DNA of 9,929 nt from UBA9337 sp036584565 (GTDB lineage: Bacteria > Patescibacteriota > Minisyncoccia > Moranbacterales > UBA9337): positions 1 through 9,929 of the forward strand of contig JAZHDF010000093.1 of assembly GCA_036584565.1 (NCBI GenBank), written 5' to 3'. This document shows positions 1-6,423 of the stretch, piece after piece. The position numbers and the translations under genes are program-made. The notes beneath the pieces are model-generated. The model made no database searches. It had not been told where the DNA came from and worked only from the letters and a program-made list of their open reading frames with translations. Position 1 is the first letter of the stretch, and the number at the start of each line of letters is the position of its first letter.

Positions 1-193
1 GGAGGAGTCTTTGTGTGTTTGCAAGATTTTTAAAGCCCTAAAGATTTCTCAGAAATTAACTTCTCATCACTTGGGACAACTGAAAAAAGCGGGAATACTG
101 GATAGGCGGAAGGAAGGGATTTTTGTGTATTATAGTTTAAATAAAAAGATAATTAAGGAAAAAAGTAAATTGTTAAATAATTTAATTAAATAA
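1..193 (+). CDS. ArsR/SmtB-family metal(loid)-responsive repressor, 5' truncated
   Basis: This is the C-terminal part of a winged-helix repressor of the ArsR/SmtB family. The frame is open from base 2 to the TAA at 191-193, so the gene starts outside the window. The visible protein begins EESLCVCKIF, which matches the family's metal-site helix (ELCVCDL in classical ArsR). It has the CxC pair that binds As(III)/Sb(III) or a similar soft ion, although the usual Asp after the second Cys is Lys here. The recognition helix (ISQKLTSHHLGQLKKAGIL) and the wing ending in VYYSLN follow. In this family, metal binding to the Cys pair releases the DNA and derepresses the downstream operon. The genes that follow (thioredoxin-like, ArsF-like, ArsG-like, ArsP-like) fit that regulon. 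Family assignment is firm; the exact inducer is inference. Confidence 0.9.
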   Translation, partial: EESLCVCKIFKALKISQKLTSHHLGQLKKAGILDRRKEGIFVYYSLNKKIIKEKSKLLNNLIK

Positions 194-211
194 ACCGGGG
201 TTTGTAAATTT

Positions 212-255
212 AAATATCATTTTTTGATTAATGTTTCCCAAAAATATCATTTTTT
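212..255. repeat. 14-bp direct repeat between repressor and thioredoxin genes
   Basis: AAATATCATTTTTT occurs at 212-225 and again at 242-255, exactly 30 bp apart start to start, which is about three helical turns. The first copy runs into a small dyad (ATCA at 216-219, TGAT at 225-228). The spacing would put two bound dimers on the same DNA face, so operator half-sites are possible. The sequence is AT-rich enough that chance or a decayed intergenic repeat cannot be excluded. Confidence 0.45.
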
Positions 256-282
256 CTCGCCTTTCGCAGGCACGGCAGTTCG

Positions 283-324
283 AAAAAATAATATTTTCCG
301 GAAACTGAAAATATATTATTTTTT
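283..324. promoter_or_regulatory. AT-rich inverted repeat upstream of thioredoxin gene; candidate ArsR operator
   Basis: The arm AAAAAATAATATTTTC at 283-298 faces GAAAATATATTATTTTTT at 307-324, with an 8-base loop and a 2-base insertion in the right arm. It ends 23 bases before the ATG at 348. ArsR-family operators are AT-rich dyads placed just before the controlled genes, so an operator is the favoured reading. A weak terminator for the repressor gene is the alternative, but the stem is almost purely A/T, which argues against efficient termination. Confidence 0.4.
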
Positions 325-347
325 AAATATGCAAATTCTGTAAAAAT

Positions 348-644
348 ATGATTATAAAGATTTTAGGGACGGGTTGCCCTAATTGTCAAAGATTGGAGAG
401 TAATGTCAGAGAGGTTCTGGCGGAGCTTAAAATTGACGTCGAGGTAAAAAAAATAACCGATATTGTTGAAATTATGAATTACGGAATAATGAGTGTCCCG
501 GCTCTGGTGATTGACGAAGAAGTTAAAATTTACGGGAGAGTGCCCGAGGTGCAAGAAATAAGGGATTTAGTTGAGGGAAAGAATAAAAGCAAGATATCTT
601 CCGAAGATGGTTGCGGAATCTGCTCTTGCGGGTGCAAATGTTAA
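348..644 (+). CDS. Small thioredoxin-like redox-active disulfide protein with Cys-rich tail
   Basis: This 98-residue protein resembles the small redox-active disulfide proteins of the TM0996/MTH895 type (thioredoxin fold). Residues 1-77 carry the CxxC active site C10-P-N-C13 at the start of the first helix and the cis-proline loop SVPALVID (P51). That core ends near residue 77. A short tail follows with five cysteines (C89, C92, C94, C96, C98), ending in CSCGCKC, which looks like a soft-metal-binding or extra redox segment. There is no signal peptide, so it should be cytoplasmic. In many bacteria this family sits next to ArsR repressors and ArsP/DUF318 permeases, as here, and probably handles thiols or metal(loid) for export. 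No clear ribosome binding site precedes the ATG. Fold assignment is firm; the substrate is unknown. Confidence 0.85.
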   Translation: MIIKILGTGCPNCQRLESNVREVLAELKIDVEVKKITDIVEIMNYGIMSVPALVIDEEVKIYGRVPEVQEIRDLVEGKNKSKISSEDGCGICSCGCKC

Positions 645-665
645 AAATAGATAAAAGATGCAAAT

Positions 666-702
666 CCTTTTAAAAATTGTTTTAAAATATAATTTTTAAA
701 GG
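666..702. promoter_or_regulatory. Inverted repeat covering a TATAAT box and the edge of the arsF-like gene's ribosome binding site
   Basis: CCTTTTAAAAATT (666-678) pairs with AATTTTTAAAGG (691-702), with one bulged base and a 12-base loop. A TATAAT lies inside at 688-693, but I see no convincing -35 element 16-18 bp before it. The right arm ends in the first two G of the strong Shine-Dalgarno GGGGGAG (701-707), 8 bases before the ATG at 716. The structure could be a DNA operator or an RNA hairpin that limits access to the ribosome binding site. No other gene in the window has such a strong Shine-Dalgarno. Confidence 0.45.
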
Positions 703-715
703 GGGAGTTAAATTT

Positions 716-1537
716 ATGGAAAATGATAAAAAAATTTCTAACGGAGTAAAAAAAATAGGAACATATTTGATTTGCGGGGGGGTGTTATTTTTTGTTGTGG
801 CGCTTATATATGCAAACTCCAATTCGACTAAAACAAATGAATCGGGGAGTGTTGAGTTGAATCCCGAAAAGGATAGTTCCGCAATGGAAGATGCCGCTTC
901 CAAGTCGGCGGAAAAAGTTCAAATATATTTATTTCATCCGACTAGTCGTTGCTATTCTTGTGTTACAGCCGGCGATTTGGTCAAAAAAACAATCAATCAA
1001 GATTTCAAGGATGAGCTGGATTCCGGCAGGCTTGAATATATCGAGATAAATATCGATCTTACGGAAAATAAGGAAATAGCAAAGAAGTTTAAGGCATTTG
1101 GCACCTCTCTTTATATCAATGCTATTATCGATGGCAATGAGAATATCAAGGAGGATGCCAAAGTTTGGCGCCTGATATCCAATGAAGATGATTTTATGAA
1201 TTATTTTTCCGATAAATTGAAGGGTGTTTTGGGGGAGACCGCTTTGGCAAAAACGGAAGAGGAGAAGAAGGCGGTCGATATGATTTTATTTTTCGGGAAT
1301 AATTGTGCGGATTGCGATAAGGTAAGAGTTTATATCAAAGAAAATGAAATAAAAAAAGAATCTGATTTTCAAGAAAAAGATCGATTGGCCGATAATGCCT
1401 TGATGAAAGAAAAAATGAAAGATTGCGAAATGGAGGAGATGGAAATCGAGGAGGTATTTTTATGGGCCAATGGAAGATGCTATCTGGGCAGTGAAGATGT
1501 AATTGACTTTTTTGAGCAAAAATTAAAAAACAATTAA
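716..1537 (+). CDS. ArsF-family membrane-anchored protein with two thioredoxin-like CxxC modules
   Basis: This 273-residue protein has a cytoplasmic Lys-rich start, one membrane segment (about residues 15-33) and a polar linker, so the rest should lie outside the membrane. Residues 67-170 match the ArsF family (named from the arsEFG nitroarsenical/arsenical system): VQIYLFHPTSRCYSC carries the pair C79/C82, followed by YIEINIDLTENKEIAKKF and FGTSLYI. Residues 186-273 form a second redox-like module, MILFFGNNCADC, with the pair C197/C200 plus C236 and C254. The start at 716 is supported by GGGGGAG at 701-707. The stop abuts the next ATG directly, and an ArsG-type partner follows, as expected for an arsFG pair. 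ArsE is not present. It probably relays electrons or binds thiophilic ligand for the ArsG/permease pair. Family is fairly sure, the role inferred. Confidence 0.78.
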   Translation: MENDKKISNGVKKIGTYLICGGVLFFVVALIYANSNSTKTNESGSVELNPEKDSSAMEDAASKSAEKVQIYLFHPTSRCYSCVTAGDLVKKTINQDFKDELDSGRLEYIEINIDLTENKEIAKKFKAFGTSLYINAIIDGNENIKEDAKVWRLISNEDDFMNYFSDKLKGVLGETALAKTEEEKKAVDMILFFGNNCADCDKVRVYIKENEIKKESDFQEKDRLADNALMKEKMKDCEMEEMEIEEVFLWANGRCYLGSEDVIDFFEQKLKNN

Positions 1538-2254
1538 ATGGATTTTTTAAATGTATTAATCGATCAATATAATATCCCTCTGCTTTCGGCTTTTGCTTTG
1601 GGAATTATGACTTCGATCAGTCCTTGCCCTTTGGCAACCAATATTACCGCTATCGCTTATATTTCCAAAGACATCAAAAGCGCTAAATATACTTTAACCA
1701 GCGGATTGATATACACTCTTGGTCGAGCTGTCGGTTATACCGCTTTGGCTATTTTGATTTATTTCGGCCTTTCTTCTTTTGCGATCGGTAAAATTTTTCA
1801 GGGTTGGGGTGATAAAATTTTGGGAGTAGTTTTGATTTTAATTAGTCTGGTAATGTTCGGAATAATCAAGATTAATCCGGGTTCGGGCGGAAACAGAGCC
1901 GAAAAAATAAAAGAATGGCTGGTGGGAAAAGGATATTTCGGGGCGTTTATTTTAGGAATTTTTTTTGCTTTAGCTTTTTGCCCTTATAGCGGGGCGATAT
2001 TTTTCGGAACTTTGATTCCGCTGATACTCGGTTCCCGAGAAGGTTTGATCTTGACACCTTTTTTTGCTTTGGGAACGGGTCTGCCGGTAATTATTTTTTC
2101 TTTTTTAATAGCTTTCGGGGTAGGAAAAATTAGCAAGATTTTTAATGTGCTGAGTGAAATTGAAAAAATAATGCGCTACAGCGTAGCGACAATTTTTCTT
2201 TTAGCCGGAATTTATTATTTGCAGTACCTTATTAAATATTTTTTAAATTTATGA
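1538..2254 (+). CDS. ArsG-family (CcdA/DsbD-like) membrane protein
   Basis: This 238-residue protein has about six hydrophobic segments and the CcdA/DsbD transmembrane architecture: two internally similar halves, each with a conserved Pro-Cys site. The first site is SISPCP (C30) at the end of helix 1; the second is AFCPYSG (C148) at the start of helix 4. In CcdA/DsbD this Cys pair passes electrons across the membrane. The sequence SISPCPLATNI is what I associate with the ArsG branch, described as an efflux permease for aromatic arsenicals. The ATG follows the previous TAA without a gap and no ribosome binding site is visible, so translation is probably coupled. The stop TGA overlaps the next ATG (ATGA) and is followed at once by TAG. 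A plain thiol-disulfide electron carrier is the main alternative to arsenical efflux. Confidence 0.82.
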   Translation: MDFLNVLIDQYNIPLLSAFALGIMTSISPCPLATNITAIAYISKDIKSAKYTLTSGLIYTLGRAVGYTALAILIYFGLSSFAIGKIFQGWGDKILGVVLILISLVMFGIIKINPGSGGNRAEKIKEWLVGKGYFGAFILGIFFALAFCPYSGAIFFGTLIPLILGSREGLILTPFFALGTGLPVIIFSFLIAFGVGKISKIFNVLSEIEKIMRYSVATIFLLAGIYYLQYLIKYFLNL

Positions 2255-3189
2255 TAGGACAATTGTTTAATTCAATCGATCAAGACAGAATGCGTGAAGT
2301 AATCAGCTTTTTTATTTATGACAGCATAAAAATAATCCTGCTTCTCTTGGTGATAACCTTTTTGATGAGTGGGGTGCGTTATTATTTGCCCATTGAAAAG
2401 TTGAGAGATTTCTTGGCCAAGCATAATTTTTTCGGCTTGGATTATTTTTTGGCCACAATTTTCGGGGCGATTACTCCTTTTTGTTCCTGCTCATCCATTC
2501 CTCTTTTTATCGGGTTCTTAAAGGCGGGAATTCCATTGGGAGTAACTTTCGCCTTTCTAATTACTTCGCCGCTGGTTAATGAAATTGCGGTGGCGATGTT
2601 TATCGGAATATTCGGCCTAAAGATTACTTTGATTTATGCGGGGGCGGGAATTTTAATCGGAATGGCGGGCGGTTGGGTTTTGGGAAAATTAAAAATGGAA
2701 AAATATGTAGAAGAATTTGTTTGGAAAGTTGATACAGGCAAAGTAATTTCTGTCGAGAATAAGAAGAGTAATTTTTCCGTCCAAGTTTTCAAAATAATTT
2801 CAAAAGAAGCTTGGGGCATTTCAAAAAAAATAATTCCCTATGTTTTAATCGGCGTGGGGCTGGGGGCGATAATTCACGGTTATGTTCCGGAGGGATTTTT
2901 TGAAAGATATATAACTGAAAATAATCCGTGGGCCGTACCGATGGCGGTAATTTTGGCGGTTCCTCTTTATTCCAATGCCAGCGGAGTTATCCCGATCGTT
3001 GAATCTTTGATTGACAAAGGCGTTCCTTTCGGAACCGCCTTGGCTTTTATGCTGGCGATTGTCGGACTTTCTTTGCCGGAAGCTTTAATATTGAAAAAAG
3101 TAATGAAACTGAGATTACTGCTGACTTTTTTTACAATAACTTCTCTGGGAATGATTTTGGTGGGTTATGTTTTTAATTGGATTTTTTAA
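2251..3189 (+). CDS. ArsP/DUF318-type permease
   Basis: This 312-residue integral membrane protein has about eight to nine hydrophobic segments in two related halves. The diagnostic motif is TPFCSCSS (T75-P76-F77-C78-S79-C80), followed by IPLFIGFLKAGIPLGVTFAF and SPLVNE; the second half has the parallel stretch GVIPIVESLIDKGVPFGTALAF with GLSLPE. This is the UPF0718/DUF318 family, whose characterised member ArsP exports trivalent organoarsenicals using conserved cysteines. It overlaps the ArsG-like gene by 4 bp (ATGA), so it is the last gene of the repressor-thioredoxin-ArsF-ArsG cluster. A promoter for the next gene lies 10-38 bases after its stop. Family is sure; the transported species (arsenical, other soft metal or thiol conjugate) is inferred from context. 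Confidence 0.88.
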   Translation: MIGQLFNSIDQDRMREVISFFIYDSIKIILLLLVITFLMSGVRYYLPIEKLRDFLAKHNFFGLDYFLATIFGAITPFCSCSSIPLFIGFLKAGIPLGVTFAFLITSPLVNEIAVAMFIGIFGLKITLIYAGAGILIGMAGGWVLGKLKMEKYVEEFVWKVDTGKVISVENKKSNFSVQVFKIISKEAWGISKKIIPYVLIGVGLGAIIHGYVPEGFFERYITENNPWAVPMAVILAVPLYSNASGVIPIVESLIDKGVPFGTALAFMLAIVGLSLPEALILKKVMKLRLLLTFFTITSLGMILVGYVFNWIF

Positions 3190-3198
3190 CTTTATTTT

Positions 3199-3227
3199 TT
3201 CAAATAGGTTGTTTTTTGTGCTATAAT
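3199..3227 (+). promoter_or_regulatory. Extended -10 promoter for the histidine kinase
   Basis: TGCTATAAT at 3219-3227 is a perfect extended -10 element. TTCAAA at 3199-3204 is a modest -35 with 17-bp spacing. Transcription would start near 3234, about 36 bases before the ATG at 3270. This sits just after the ArsP-like stop (3189) and marks the beginning of a new transcription unit. It is the best-looking promoter in the window. Confidence 0.7.
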
Positions 3228-3269
3228 GCAAGCATAATTAAATTCTCTTCGGATAGCAAAAATAACTTT

Positions 3270-4616
3270 ATGAAAAATATTTTTTCGAGAGCTGTTTCCT
3301 TTATCAAGGAAAATCCAAGCGTAACTTACTCTTTGGTTTTAGTCTTTTTGATTCCGGTGGCTTTTTTTATCAATACCTATTTGATTAATTCCAGTTATGA
3401 GGCGGATATAAATAAGATAACTCAAAAAAAAGCCGTCCTGGTGGAAGAGATAATAAATAAATCTTTTTCGGACAGTTTGGACAATGCCACAAAAATTCAA
3501 GCGATTATCGATGAGATTGCTACCGAGGACAGCGAGATTGTCGAGATAACCGTCAATAAACCAGCGGAGGAGGGTCGATTTGCGGTAGTGGCTTCCAATC
3601 AGAGGGATCTGGTCGGTACCGAACAGGAAAATGAATTAAAACAAAATGTCCTAGCTTGGAATACTCAGGAAGGAATCGCTTTTTTGGACCAAAAAGACGG
3701 GGAGAGATTTTGGCGGGTTACCAAGGCTATTTATGGAAACGGAGATGAAAAAATCGGTCTGATGTCGATTTCTTTGTCATTGGCCGGGACCGATAATTTG
3801 ATCAATAAAACCATTTATCGTTCTTATTGGGTTTTGTTTTTGACAATTGTAGTGGTGTTGTTGTTTGTTTCCAATCAGGCCAAACTTTTCGGTTATGCAT
3901 TGACGGTGACAAAGTTAAAAGAACTGGATAAGATGAAGGATATGTTTATTTCGATGGCCAGTCATGAGTTGCGCTCTCCATTGGGAGCGATAAAGGGTTA
4001 TTTGGATTTTTTGAAAGAGAAAAAGGAGGTTTTGGCCGATGAAGAGGCTAGACAATATGTGGGCAATATCACCACTTCGGTGGATAGATTGAACGGTCTG
4101 GTATCGGATATGTTGGAAGTTTCCAGACTGGAAGGAAATCGAATGCCGATGAAAATTGAGAGTGCGGATGTCAATAAAATAATCGGCGAATCGATTGAGG
4201 AGATAAGGTCGCAAGCTGTCCAAAAGGGATTGGCTTTGAATTTCAATCCCGTCGAAAATACTCTGTTTGTTTTGGCGGATGGCAATAGATTGAAACAGGT
4301 TTTGATAAATTTAATCGGTAATTCGATTAAATATACGCCGCAAGGCTCGATTACGGTCAGCACCGGTCTCAAGGATAAAGAATTGGGGATTACGATCGCC
4401 GATACCGGAATTGGTATTTCTTCGGAAGATCAAGCCGATTTGTTCGGCAAATTTCATAGGATTCAAAATGATAAGACCAAGAATATTACCGGCACAGGCC
4501 TGGGCCTTTGGATAACGATGGAAATTGTCAAAAGAATGAAAGGGCGAATTGCGGTCGAGAGTATTGAAGGAGTCGGTTCTCATTTTACGGTTTATCTGCC
4601 GGTAGTTAAGGGGTGA
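3270..4616 (+). CDS. Membrane-bound sensor histidine kinase (orphan in this window)
   Basis: A 448-residue sensor kinase. It has one membrane helix (about 20-40), an extracytoplasmic sensor region (about 41-180) with no family I can name, and a second membrane helix (about 184-201). A HisKA dimerisation domain follows with H-box SHELRSPLGA (phosphoacceptor H232), then a HATPase domain: N-box NRLKQVLINLIGNSIKYTP, G1 box IADTGIGIS (D378), F-box region LFGKFHR and G2 box GTGLGLWI. All catalytic boxes are intact, so it should autophosphorylate. The frame is open upstream to an ATG at 3177, but that start would overlap the permease gene and place the promoter (3199-3227) inside the coding region, so I chose ATG 3270. 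No response regulator lies nearby, so its partner and signal are unknown. It stops TGA-TTT-TAG, 19 bases before the next ATG. Confidence 0.92.
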   Translation: MKNIFSRAVSFIKENPSVTYSLVLVFLIPVAFFINTYLINSSYEADINKITQKKAVLVEEIINKSFSDSLDNATKIQAIIDEIATEDSEIVEITVNKPAEEGRFAVVASNQRDLVGTEQENELKQNVLAWNTQEGIAFLDQKDGERFWRVTKAIYGNGDEKIGLMSISLSLAGTDNLINKTIYRSYWVLFLTIVVVLLFVSNQAKLFGYALTVTKLKELDKMKDMFISMASHELRSPLGAIKGYLDFLKEKKEVLADEEARQYVGNITTSVDRLNGLVSDMLEVSRLEGNRMPMKIESADVNKIIGESIEEIRSQAVQKGLALNFNPVENTLFVLADGNRLKQVLINLIGNSIKYTPQGSITVSTGLKDKELGITIADTGIGISSEDQADLFGKFHRIQNDKTKNITGTGLGLWITMEIVKRMKGRIAVESIEGVGSHFTVYLPVVKG

Positions 4617-4635
4617 TTTTAGGAATGAATGTTTT

Positions 4636-5766
4636 ATGATTTTTGCTAACAAATTTGAAAAAATAAAAAAGGAAATAAAAAAACATAAATATGTTTACAT
4701 AACTTTATTTATTGTTTTTGTATTGGGTGTTTTTTTGCGGGTTTATAATTTTGGACCATGGCTGCATTTTGAACTCGATCAGGCAAGGGATGTATTTGTC
4801 GTTCAAGATGCTGTAAAAAATGGTGTTGAAAATTTACCTTTACTTGGTCCTCAAGCCAGAGGAAAAGATTTGAATTTGGGTCCTATTTTTTATTATTTTT
4901 CCTATTTTTCAAGTTGGATTTTCGGCACCTCTCCGGAATCGATGGCCTTACCTGATTTGCTTTTTTCAATTTTTTCCATACCATTGTTTTATCTTTTTGC
5001 GAGATTGTTTTTATTTGGTAGGTGGACGGCGGTTTCAATTTCAGCTATTTTATCCACATCACTTTTTCTTGTTACCTATGGTCGTTTTGCTTGGAATCCC
5101 AACGGTATGTTTTTTTGGTCAATGGTGACATTTTATAGTTTATTAAAAGCATACGAAGATAGAGAGTTAAATGCAAAATGGTTTTTGTTGTTTATTTTTG
5201 GTTTTGGTGTATTGACTCAATTGCATTTTATTGCTTTTGTTTCTGCGCCACTGGCTGTTTTATTTTATTTGGCAACGGTTAGGATACGCATTCCCTGGAG
5301 GATTGTGTTGGGATCATTTTTTATTTTGTTATTCTTGTATAGCCCGGTAATTTTGAGTGAGATTAAAACCAAAGGTAGAAATATTGATTCATTTTTGGAG
5401 GCTGTTAAGCTAAGTGATGGGATTGAAACTGTTGATGACAAAGAAGCTGGGGTTAATCGTGGATTTGCTGAAAAAACACTAAGAGCTTTTCAGGAAACAA
5501 GCACTTTTTATTGGAATATTATATCTTCAGATAATAATGGTGGATACAATATTCGAATCAAAAAAGATAATCAGAAATTTTTTAGAATTGTTTGTAATGA
5601 AAATTGTAAAAATAATTTAGGTCATCATTTTTTGGCAATTTTAATTTTTGTGTTTTCTTTAGGAATTTTTTTATTTTCATTTGTTAAAATTTTTAACAAA
5701 AAAAGGTCTAAAAATGATTTAGTTGCTGAAAATATTTTTAATCGTTATCTTTTGTTGTTTTTTTGA
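4636..5766 (+). CDS. GT39/ArnT-like membrane glycosyltransferase, N-terminal part before an in-frame TGA
   Basis: This 376-codon reading looks like the first two thirds of a polytopic glycosyltransferase of the dolichyl-phosphate-mannose/ArnT type (GT39), which moves a sugar from a lipid-phosphate donor to an acceptor outside the membrane. After the first helix (about 19-35) the loop PWLHFELDQARD carries the acidic residues expected at the catalytic site of this family. GPQARGKDLNLGPIFYYF and the alternating helices that follow are also typical. It ends RYLLLFF followed by TGA, in the middle of a helix, and the same frame continues open to 6411. AGGA at 4621-4624 is a weak ribosome binding site. 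The gene is visibly richer in A/T at third positions than the kinase and metal-transport genes. It is probably co-transcribed with the kinase. Confidence 0.8.
   Translation: MIFANKFEKIKKEIKKHKYVYITLFIVFVLGVFLRVYNFGPWLHFELDQARDVFVVQDAVKNGVENLPLLGPQARGKDLNLGPIFYYFSYFSSWIFGTSPESMALPDLLFSIFSIPLFYLFARLFLFGRWTAVSISAILSTSLFLVTYGRFAWNPNGMFFWSMVTFYSLLKAYEDRELNAKWFLLFIFGFGVLTQLHFIAFVSAPLAVLFYLATVRIRIPWRIVLGSFFILLFLYSPVILSEIKTKGRNIDSFLEAVKLSDGIETVDDKEAGVNRGFAEKTLRAFQETSTFYWNIISSDNNGGYNIRIKKDNQKFFRIVCNENCKNNLGHHFLAILIFVFSLGIFLFSFVKIFNKKRSKNDLVAENIFNRYLLLFF
5764..5766 (+). other. In-frame TGA interrupting the glycosyltransferase frame
   Basis: Codon 377 of the 4636 frame is TGA. Reading through gives LLLFF-stop-LFGEVFLILVAY, a continuous hydrophobic helix. 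A single TGG to TGA change (a Trp codon) would explain it. No other stop occurs until 6409-6411. The window's other genes use GGN for Gly and TGG for Trp and stop at TGA, so a recoded genetic code is unlikely. A nonsense mutation, a sequencing error or programmed readthrough remain possible; no selenocysteine element is evident. Confidence 0.85.
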
Positions 5767-6411
5767 CTGTTTTTCGGGGAAGTATTTCTTATTTTAGTAG
5801 CTTATCAAATTTCTCCTCGCTTCTATCTTTATCTGGCGGCTCCTTTTTTAATTTTATTGGGAATATTCTTTGAAATAATAAATAAGTCATTTTCTTGGGG
5901 TAAATGGGTTATTGTAATAATGAGCATTTTTTTGCTTGGATTAAATTTATTTAAGACGACCGAATATTTTAAAATTTTAAATAAAGCTGAAACAGAAAAG
6001 AATCCTCTCGTATGGAATGATATTGTATTAAATCAAAACGATATTGTGACTCTCGGACAATTAAGAATGGCGGGAAAATATTTAAATTCTTTATCTGCTC
6101 AATCGGAAAAATTTTTAATTATAGGGGATAATAGTTACGCAAGAGCATTTTATTATATAGTTGTGGTCGAAAATAAAAATAATAATGCGCTTTGCTATAT
6201 AAAAAAGGCAGATATCGATGTGTCTCAATTAAAAAACAAAGTGTATTATGTTTTAGCAAGAACTAGATCCAAGGATCAAATTAGCGATGATATGATTATG
6301 ACACACAAAATAGAGGACTTGAAAAATTTCGGCACAATTAACTTGTATAAAATGGTGCCAAATGAATATGCTGATCAGGTATCATTACCTATGAAATGTT
6401 TTAAAAAATAG
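5767..6411 (+). CDS. GT39/ArnT-like glycosyltransferase, C-terminal part after the in-frame TGA
   Basis: The frame from 5767 is the direct continuation of the upstream glycosyltransferase frame: 214 sense codons, then TAG at 6409-6411. It starts with a hydrophobic stretch (LFGEVFLILVAY), then ISPRFYLYLAAPFLILLGIFFE, in which the R-F-Y-L pattern before a helix is typical of the end of the membrane domain. One more helix follows (about 5908-5955), then a soluble tail with an FLIIGDNSYARAFYYIV segment, probably extracytoplasmic. The first possible independent start is a TTG at 5857 with no ribosome binding site, which would lie inside a helix. I therefore read this as the detached end of one 591-codon gene and not a gene of its own. 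It is followed after 12 bases by the chorismate mutase. Confidence 0.75.
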   Translation: MFFGEVFLILVAYQISPRFYLYLAAPFLILLGIFFEIINKSFSWGKWVIVIMSIFLLGLNLFKTTEYFKILNKAETEKNPLVWNDIVLNQNDIVTLGQLRMAGKYLNSLSAQSEKFLIIGDNSYARAFYYIVVVENKNNNALCYIKKADIDVSQLKNKVYYVLARTRSKDQISDDMIMTHKIEDLKNFGTINLYKMVPNEYADQVSLPMKCFKK

Positions 6412-6423
6412 TTAATATAAAAT

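Noticed and set aside
212..255. CRISPR-like repeat
   Set aside because: There are only two copies of a 14-bp A/T-rich string, with no further units and no cas genes.
688..693. TATAAT as a stand-alone promoter for the ArsF-like gene
   Set aside because: There is no acceptable -35, no extended -10 TG, and the start point would fall on the Shine-Dalgarno itself; reported only as part of the dyad.
3177..3269. Upstream ATG at 3177 as start of the histidine kinase
   Set aside because: It would overlap the permease gene and put the extended -10 promoter (3219-3227) inside the coding sequence; the ATG at 3270 starts right before a typical membrane anchor.
3915..4372. Minus-strand open frames inside the histidine kinase
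   Set aside because: They lie antisense to an intact, well-recognised kinase core and have no family features; they are shadows of its codon use. The same applies to the minus frames inside znuC (8323-8637) and znuB (8988-9221, 9435-9626).
5764..5766. Reassigned genetic code (TGA as Gly or Trp)
   Set aside because: Only one in-frame TGA occurs across nearly 9 kb of coding sequence, ordinary Gly and Trp codons are used throughout, and four genes end at TGA at the expected protein length.
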